Positions 58,515-64,000 of a DNA stretch of 64,000 nucleotides are shown in pieces (the first letter of the stretch is position 1; each line of letters begins with the position of its first letter). The notes under the pieces are model-generated. The model saw nothing but the letters and a program-made list of their open reading frames with translations. It had not been told where the DNA came from and did not search any database. Where the stretch lies: contig CAVVZX010000006.1 in NCBI GenBank assembly GCA_963752855.1, positions 89,742 through 153,741 of the forward strand, given 5' to 3'. The position numbers and the translations under genes are program-made. The stretch comes from DATJPW01 sp963752855. GTDB taxonomy: Bacteria > Desulfobacterota > Desulfomonilia > Desulfomonilales > Desulfomonilaceae.

Positions 58515-60911
58515 TTGGGATTTCTCTTTGTTAACGTAAATCATGAAGTAGGGTTCGAAGCCTCGGAGAGCATCCCCATCTCTATGGGTTATATCCTCGC
58601 AGCTATGAAACAGCAGGGCTGGGAAGGCGTAATTCTCGATGATTTGCATGATCGGCCATTGTCGCTCGCAAACCTGGAAAAATGGATACGCCGAGTGGAT
58701 CCTCCCGTTATCGGTTTCACGGCATATCAGAGCACTTTGGACCGCATCCGGTTCTTGTGCAGATATATTAAATCCCGGCATCGTCGAATTTATACAGTCC
58801 TCGGCGGCCCCCAGGCGATAGTCGCGCCATCTGAAGCGTTGGAGGAACTGGAAGACGTAGACGCTCTGGTTCGGGGTGAAGCCGAGCTGGTGATGCCGGA
58901 AATGGCCCGAACTCTGGCCGCAGGAGAGCCCTTGGAGCGAGTAAAGGGCATAGCCTGCCGGTGCAATGGAAGATTGTTGGACACCGGACCGGGACCGGAG
59001 CCGTCGAACGACCTGGATGACTACCCGTCCCCTTACCTCATGAATTTACTAAACCTTGAAGGCAAAAATACAGCCATTCTGCTCTCTTCTCGAGGTTGCT
59101 CGCATGTGTGCCGTTTCTGTATTACCCCTCGAATCTGTAAAGGTAAGGTGCGCTATCACTCTGTCGAGAGAGTGCTTTCCGAAATGGAACTCCTTTCCAA
59201 AATGGGGATTGAACGTTTCTGGTTTGCTGACCCCAATTTCACTCAAGACCGGGCAAGAACCGAGGAACTACTGGCAAAGAAGATCGAGCGCGGTGTCACC
59301 ACTCCGTTCTGGCTCCAAACCCGTGCCGATCTTATAGATGAGGAGCTTCTGGAGAAATTGCGCGAGGCCGGGGCGGACACTGTCGCGTTCGGCCTGGAAT
59401 CGGGAAGCGCAGACGTACTCGAAAAGACAAATAAAGGAATACAACTGGATCGGTTGAGGGAAAACGTAGAAAAGACCCAATCCTTGGGGATGGACGCAGA
59501 GCTTTTTTCCATCTTCGGCCTTCCCGGCGAAACCATAGAGGACGCCAAGAGAACTATCGAGTTCGTTCGCTCACTGGGAGTGCCTATTCAATCCAATTCC
59601 GGTTCGCAACAGATGCAGCTCTATTTCGGCTCAATCTATGAAAAAAACCCCGAACGTTACGGTATCAAGGTCCTGCCCGGTTACAGGCCGTTTTACTTCT
59701 CCGCCGGAGATCAGTATGAAACGGAAAGCATGTCTCAGGCCGAGATTAAGAAGGCTCGCAACCTGTGGGCTTTGGCAAATGAGCAGATGGAACGGGACGT
59801 CTACTACAAGCAGCGCATCTTTGATGTGATCGAGTTTCTACTTGATAATCAGGACGATTTGCAGGAAGAGCCGGCGTTTTGCCATTTCGGCGCTCTTGCC
59901 GCCAACGCTATAGAAGAATTCGATCTGATGATTCGATTCCTTGAGGCCGGCGGGAATTCCCTCAAGGCCCCAAAGCTGAAAGAAATAATTTCCGGGCTCA
60001 CTTTATTCAGGGAAACAGACCAACCTTCAGGTCCTATGGATCGCGTAATCTTTGATTCGCGCAGCTGGATCGGCGATATCCCATTCACCGGCATATCCGG
60101 CAAATATTGGGACGTGCTCCTGGGCAGAGGACTTTTGTTGCCTGCTTTCGAACAGGGCCTTATCGGGGTGAGGCAGGGTCAGGAAGCTCAATTTTCTTTC
60201 GTTTTTCCTGAAGATTATTACCAGGAGGAATTGCGCGATAAAGAAGTGCGGATCCAAGCCAAAATTCATAAGGTTTTTAATGCGGTAAATGTCAAAGATA
60301 TTGAAGAATTGAAGAATCTTCGAATCAGAAACCGATTTGCGTTTCAGGATTTGGATTTGCTCAAAGAGCAGAACGAGATTCTGTATTATTTGGCATTGCG
60401 CGATTCCGGCGAACAAGAGCTTTTGAAAAAACCGGGTCATTTTCTCAATCTGGTTCAGCGGCTGGCTAAGCTCGGCAAACGAAAGGATATAATACGGATG
60501 GCCGGCCTTCTTGATGGAAAACCTGCGGCCCTCAATGCCTTGGCAGACACTTTGGCCGGGACCGGAAAATGTGAGTGGGCCCTTGAGTATTACTATGCCG
60601 TGTCCGAAAGCATGCGTTCTTCAGTCCTGAAGCGTGTCCAATGCCTTATTAGAATGGAAAGGCCTGATGAGGCGATGAAATTGCTGGCGACCGTTCCGGA
60701 AACTCCGGATCTTCAATTTCAGGAAATGCTTTTGGAATGTCTCAAGGCCGCTCGGCCGGAGTCGGACCGCATACCGTCTCTTGAGCATAACGTGTTGGAA
60801 CTCAAGATAAAGGCGGCTCTTGACAGAGAATCCATGATGAGGAGCGGGAATTTGCCTCCGCCTGTTGTACACGGATTGCCTGATGGGGAACCAGCAGGTG
60901 GTTTTAAATAG
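58515..60911 (+). CDS. B12-binding radical SAM protein with embedded trigger-factor-type PPIase domain
   Basis: The 798-residue protein has three parts. The N-terminal ~150 residues look like a B12-binding domain (GYILAAMKQQGWEGVILDD, VLGGPQAIVAPSEAL). The radical SAM core carries CSHVCRFC (~195-202), WFADPNFTQDRARTEEL, GLESGSADVLEKTNKG and FGLPGETIEDAKRTIEF. At ~515-595 there is a domain like the FKBP/trigger-factor PPIase (LPAFEQGLIGVRQGQEAQF, FPEDYYQEELRDKEVRI). A helical-repeat tail ends the protein. The start is a TTG at 58515, with AGAGG ten bases upstream. The substrate is unknown. The crotonase gene follows 12 bases later. Confidence 0.85.
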   Translation: MGFLFVNVNHEVGFEASESIPISMGYILAAMKQQGWEGVILDDLHDRPLSLANLEKWIRRVDPPVIGFTAYQSTLDRIRFLCRYIKSRHRRIYTVLGGPQAIVAPSEALEELEDVDALVRGEAELVMPEMARTLAAGEPLERVKGIACRCNGRLLDTGPGPEPSNDLDDYPSPYLMNLLNLEGKNTAILLSSRGCSHVCRFCITPRICKGKVRYHSVERVLSEMELLSKMGIERFWFADPNFTQDRARTEELLAKKIERGVTTPFWLQTRADLIDEELLEKLREAGADTVAFGLESGSADVLEKTNKGIQLDRLRENVEKTQSLGMDAELFSIFGLPGETIEDAKRTIEFVRSLGVPIQSNSGSQQMQLYFGSIYEKNPERYGIKVLPGYRPFYFSAGDQYETESMSQAEIKKARNLWALANEQMERDVYYKQRIFDVIEFLLDNQDDLQEEPAFCHFGALAANAIEEFDLMIRFLEAGGNSLKAPKLKEIISGLTLFRETDQPSGPMDRVIFDSRSWIGDIPFTGISGKYWDVLLGRGLLLPAFEQGLIGVRQGQEAQFSFVFPEDYYQEELRDKEVRIQAKIHKVFNAVNVKDIEELKNLRIRNRFAFQDLDLLKEQNEILYYLALRDSGEQELLKKPGHFLNLVQRLAKLGKRKDIIRMAGLLDGKPAALNALADTLAGTGKCEWALEYYYAVSESMRSSVLKRVQCLIRMERPDEAMKLLATVPETPDLQFQEMLLECLKAARPESDRIPSLEHNVLELKIKAALDRESMMRSGNLPPPVVHGLPDGEPAGGFK

Positions 60912-60923
60912 GAGATGTGGAAC

Positions 60924-61757
60924 ATGAATCCAAATGCAGCGAGCAAAGAAGCTCTGGTCACGTATGAACGGCGTGGCCCTATTGGTTTTATTACGCTCAA
61001 CAGGCCGGAAAAACTCAACGCGATGAACTCGGCGGTGTGGGAGGCCGTGGGCAGCGCGGTTGACAAGGCCGGGCAAGATACCGAGGCGCGAGTAGTCCTG
61101 CTTCGGGGCGCGGGGAAATCTTTTTCCGCTGGATTGGATTTGAGCCCTGAAAATCAGGTGCTCTCCACTATTACCAACCAACCCTCAGCTTCCCAGAAGG
61201 TCAAGTTCTACGAAGAAGTGAGGCATTTCCAGGGCATACATGACAATCTCGAACGGCTCCGGCAGCCTACCATCGGGGTTATTCATGGGAACTGTCTAGG
61301 AGCGGGTCTGGAATTAGCCCTCTGCTGCGATTTTCGCCTTTGCTCCGCGGATGCGAAGTTTGCCCTGCCTGAAGCCAAGTTCGCTATAATTACCGATGTG
61401 GGGGGCCTCCAGCGCCTGCCGAAGGTGGTCGGACGCGCGCACGCCAGGGAAATGGCTTTTCGTGGGAACAGGATAGGCGCCGATCATGCTTTAGCCATCG
61501 GGCTGGTTAATCATATCTACCCTGACAAAGAAACGCTCGACCGCGCGGCTGAAGAAATGGCCCTCGAAATAGCCGGGAACGCTCCTCTGGCAGTGCAAGG
61601 AGCCAAGGATGTATTTCTGTACGGCGAAGAGGCGTCTTCGGAACGGGCGCTGGATTACAATGCGGCCAAATCCAGCATGATATTGCCATCTGAAGACTTG
61701 ATGGAGGCTATGTCCGCGTACTTGCAGAAGCGAGACGCTCAATTCAAAGGCGCATAA
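60924..61757 (+). CDS. Crotonase, dienoyl-CoA isomerase-like
   Basis: The ~277-residue crotonase has the oxyanion segments KSFSAGLDLSP and HGNCLGAGLELALCCDFR. TDVGGLQRLPKVVG matches the D.G.LQRLP block of delta(3,5)-delta(2,4)-dienoyl-CoA isomerase, where the Asp is catalytic. It should move double bonds of unsaturated acyl-CoAs. The ATG at 60924 is preferred, since AGGAG lies 9 bases upstream; an ATG at 60915 is too close to it. The dienoyl-CoA reductase gene follows 41 bases later, which supports the assignment. Confidence 0.85.
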   Translation: MNPNAASKEALVTYERRGPIGFITLNRPEKLNAMNSAVWEAVGSAVDKAGQDTEARVVLLRGAGKSFSAGLDLSPENQVLSTITNQPSASQKVKFYEEVRHFQGIHDNLERLRQPTIGVIHGNCLGAGLELALCCDFRLCSADAKFALPEAKFAIITDVGGLQRLPKVVGRAHAREMAFRGNRIGADHALAIGLVNHIYPDKETLDRAAEEMALEIAGNAPLAVQGAKDVFLYGEEASSERALDYNAAKSSMILPSEDLMEAMSAYLQKRDAQFKGA

Positions 61758-61798
61758 CTTAAGTTGATCTCTCTGCATAATGGAATAAGGAGGTTTCT

Positions 61799-63802
61799 GT
61801 GATCACCCGACTATTCGAACCGATAACAATGGGGCCGATGCGTTTGTCCAACAGAGTCGTCATGCCCGCTATGGCTCTTAATTACACTCCCAACGGCGAA
61901 ATGACCGATAAATTCGTAAACATGTACGCAGCTCGGGCTCGGGGAGGCACAGGTTTAATAATTATCGGCGGCGCTGAAATCGATGACGAGGCAAACGGAA
62001 TGGATCTGTTTCTGTCTATTAAAGACGATCGCTTCATTCCGGGTTTGCGACGGTTCACCGATACAATTCACAACGCCGGCTCAAAAGTCGCTGTACAGCT
62101 CTACATGGCGGGCGCTTATTCCGTTTGTAGCATAAAGGGACTGCCCTTGTTGGCCCCTTCCGAGTATACGAGCTTCTTTACAAGGCAAAAGACGAAGGCG
62201 ATGACACTGGAAGAGATCGACCGAGTCCAAGATGATTTTGCCCAATCTGCGCGACGGGCTAAAGAAGCAGGATTCGACGCGGTTGAAGTCCTCGGCTCCG
62301 CGGGTTACCTCATATCCCAATTCTTGTCCCCCAAAACCAATAAGCGCGATGACGATTATGGCGGCCCTCTGGAAAATCGTATGCGATTCGGAGTGGAGAC
62401 CATACAACGAGTTAAAAAGGTGGCCGGCAAGGAAATGGCTGTTATCGTGCGCGTTGCCGGTAATGATTTTGTTCCCGGGAGCCATACCAACACAGAAGCT
62501 CGCGAGTTTGCCGCGGCCGCGCAGCAAGCCGGAGCGGACTGCATCAGCGTCACTGGCGGCTGGCACGAAAGCCGAGTTCCTCAGATCACTATGGACCTGC
62601 CTCAGGCAGGGTACGTTTACCTGGCTAAAGGGATTAAAGAACGAGTCACTGTCCCGGTGGTCGCTTGCAACAGAATTAATGATCCGTTCATTGCGGAAGA
62701 GATCCTGAGGGAAAATGTGGCGGACCTCGTAGGCGTCGCCCGCGGGATGCTGGCCGACCCGGAATTTGTAAACAAGGCTAAAGAGGGACGGGCCGATGAG
62801 ATTCGCCGTTGCGTCGCCTGTAATCAACGTTGCTTCGATCATGTGTTTCAGCTTCAGCCGGTAGGCTGCGCGATAAATCCGACAACGGGTAGAGAAGGTG
62901 AAATCAGCATTACGCCTGCGGCCCAGCCCAAGAAGATCCTGGTGGCCGGGGCCGGACCCGCGGGTTGCGAGTTTGCCATCACGGCCGCGGAACGAGGACA
63001 CCAGGTGACCCTCTGTGAAAAGGAAAATAAAATCGGCGGGCAGGTCGAGTGGTTCTCGCAGGTTACCGGCAAACCGGATTATAGGTATCTGCTGGACTAT
63101 TACATGACAATTCTGGCTAAAAGCCGCGTCCAACTCAGATTGGGGATGGAAGTCACGCCCGAAGTTGTGGCCGAAGAGAAGCCGGATGTCGTAGTTGTAG
63201 CCACCGGCGGCGCCCCGTTCAAACCACCCATTGAAGCTGTGGAAGCGCCTCATGTAGTTCAGGCCTGGGATGTGCTTCGAGCCCGCGCTCATACAGGGGC
63301 CAACGTCGTGGTAGTCGGGGGAGGATCGGTTGGATTGGAGGCCGCTTTGTTCTTGGCCTCCCAGGGAACAATTTCACCGGAGCAGCTTTATTTTCTGACA
63401 CTTCACGAGGCCGAAACTCCGGAAACTCTTCGAGAGCTGATGCTCAAGGGCGTGAAGAAGGTCACGGTAATAGAAATGGCGCCGAGAATGGGCCAGGACG
63501 TGGGGCCGACTACCCGCTGGGTGCTTCTCAAAGAACTCCAATTGAGAGGAGTAACCCTTATGACCGGAGCCACCATGAAAGACATATCTTATGAGAATGT
63601 GGTTTACACAGATTCCAAAGGAAATGACGTCACTCTCCCAGCGGATACCGTGGTCCTGGCTATGGGTTCTCGGCCCGAAAATTCTCTGGCAGCCAAGCTC
63701 GAAGGGCAGGGGGTTGATATTAGGGTGATCGGTGACGCGAAGAAAGCCGCTCGCGTCGGAAGCGCTATCGAGGCTGGATTCAACCTGGCTTGCGAGATTT
63801 AG
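61799..63802 (+). CDS. FadH-like 2,4-dienoyl-CoA reductase / NADH:flavin oxidoreductase
   Basis: The 667-residue protein combines an old-yellow-enzyme TIM barrel (LSNRVVMPAMALNYTPNG, GYLISQFLSPKTNKRDDDYGG, GVARGMLADPEF) with the 4Fe-4S motif CVACNQRCFDHVFQ...GCAINP. It ends in FAD (ILVAGAGPAGCEFAITAAERG) and NAD(P) (VVVVGGGSVGLEAALFLA) domains. It reduces 2,4-dienoyl-CoA or a related enoate. GTG at 61799 follows AAGGAGG. The dienoyl-CoA isomerase gene upstream forms an auxiliary beta-oxidation pair with it. Confidence 0.9.
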   Translation: MITRLFEPITMGPMRLSNRVVMPAMALNYTPNGEMTDKFVNMYAARARGGTGLIIIGGAEIDDEANGMDLFLSIKDDRFIPGLRRFTDTIHNAGSKVAVQLYMAGAYSVCSIKGLPLLAPSEYTSFFTRQKTKAMTLEEIDRVQDDFAQSARRAKEAGFDAVEVLGSAGYLISQFLSPKTNKRDDDYGGPLENRMRFGVETIQRVKKVAGKEMAVIVRVAGNDFVPGSHTNTEAREFAAAAQQAGADCISVTGGWHESRVPQITMDLPQAGYVYLAKGIKERVTVPVVACNRINDPFIAEEILRENVADLVGVARGMLADPEFVNKAKEGRADEIRRCVACNQRCFDHVFQLQPVGCAINPTTGREGEISITPAAQPKKILVAGAGPAGCEFAITAAERGHQVTLCEKENKIGGQVEWFSQVTGKPDYRYLLDYYMTILAKSRVQLRLGMEVTPEVVAEEKPDVVVVATGGAPFKPPIEAVEAPHVVQAWDVLRARAHTGANVVVVGGGSVGLEAALFLASQGTISPEQLYFLTLHEAETPETLRELMLKGVKKVTVIEMAPRMGQDVGPTTRWVLLKELQLRGVTLMTGATMKDISYENVVYTDSKGNDVTLPADTVVLAMGSRPENSLAAKLEGQGVDIRVIGDAKKAARVGSAIEAGFNLACEI

Positions 63803-63890
63803 AAGTATTTTGAATTTGTAGGGACCGGACTTGCATGTCCGCCCCAAAATAGGTCCTTATGTGACTCCTCCGTTACAGGTGGCCAAAGAC

Positions 63891-64000
63891 TGTCATTGCG
63901 AGCGGAGCGAAGCAGTCTCCCTGCTTGCGGGATTGCCGGTGGGACGGGCATCTTGCCCGTCATTTCCGAATAGGCAGGCTGGAAGCCTGTGGCGCCATTC
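63891..64000. repeat. TGTCATTGCG repeat, cut by the window end
   Basis: The left terminus TGTCATTGCG (63891-63900) is identical to that of the element at 25735. The interior palindromes GGACGGGCATCTTGCCCGTC and AGGCAGGCTGGAAGCCTGT follow. The right terminus is outside the window. Confidence 0.65.

Noticed and set aside
62081..63292. A 403-residue open frame on the minus strand
   Set aside because: It is antisense to the strongly conserved dienoyl-CoA reductase and shows no family pattern; long shadows are common in this base composition.

Overview
The window looks like a chromosomal piece of an anaerobic, fatty-acid- or aromatic-acid-degrading deltaproteobacterium (Desulfobacterota; a Desulfomonile/Syntrophobacterales-like relative is my best guess). 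The reasons are a proton-pumping membrane pyrophosphatase, an FmdE-type protein, TRAP transport, CoA-ester metabolism, a dienoyl-CoA reductase with its isomerase, a ThiS/ThiF-type pair, many signalling proteins, and a probable selenoprotein. This assignment rests on gene content and family resemblance only. No rRNA, tRNA, CRISPR array, phage or complete insertion sequence was seen.

A dominant technical feature is that about twenty genes are split by single-base frameshifts while both halves remain perfectly conserved. This points to consensus indel errors in a draft assembly, not to mass gene decay. I therefore give whole-gene spans and name the break in each case.

Layout. 1-7 kb: end of a Ser/Thr kinase-TPR-WD40 protein, a Nudix CoA pyrophosphatase, an FmdE/metallo-beta-lactamase pair, and an exported FG-GAP protein behind a possible small RNA or attenuator. 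7-10 kb (minus): H+-pyrophosphatase hppA and an exported SagB-like flavoenzyme. 10-16 kb: RRM RNA-binding protein, ndk, rlmN, a bipartite kinase, a TPR lipoprotein, a stand-alone IMP cyclohydrolase and purE. 16.5-23 kb: CoA-ester metabolism (CaiB-type CoA-transferase, class V aminotransferase, crotonase/3-hydroxyacyl-CoA dehydrogenase fusion, thiolase). 23.5-31 kb (minus): amidohydrolase, nucleotidyl cyclase, cysteine desulfurase/selenocysteine-lyase-like enzyme, TRAP dctMQP. 31.5-37 kb: flavin reductase, two solute-binding proteins, LsrF-type aldolase, zinc alcohol dehydrogenase. 37-44 kb: HD protein, an IscS-like protein without its PLP lysine plus an IscU-like scaffold, a thioesterase, a probable selenocysteine peroxiredoxin, purD and a thermonuclease-fold protein. 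44-50 kb: two ABC ATPases, a FetB-like permease, a sugar nucleotidyltransferase, ThiF and ThiS-type proteins, a metallophosphoesterase. 50-58.5 kb: a ~1,490-residue pyruvate-phosphate-dikinase-like protein lacking the PEP domain, overlapping a sigma54 activator; then a Pro-rich exported protein, a TfoX-like protein and a SEC-C protein. 58.5-64 kb: a B12/radical SAM protein with an embedded trigger-factor-type PPIase domain, a dienoyl-CoA isomerase-like crotonase and a FadH-like 2,4-dienoyl-CoA reductase.

Intergenic spaces are filled by several families of short palindromic repeats. The most interesting items are the selenoprotein with a visible SECIS-like hairpin, the PPDK-like/sigma54-activator couple, the lysine-less IscS/IscU pair, and the radical SAM-PPIase fusion.
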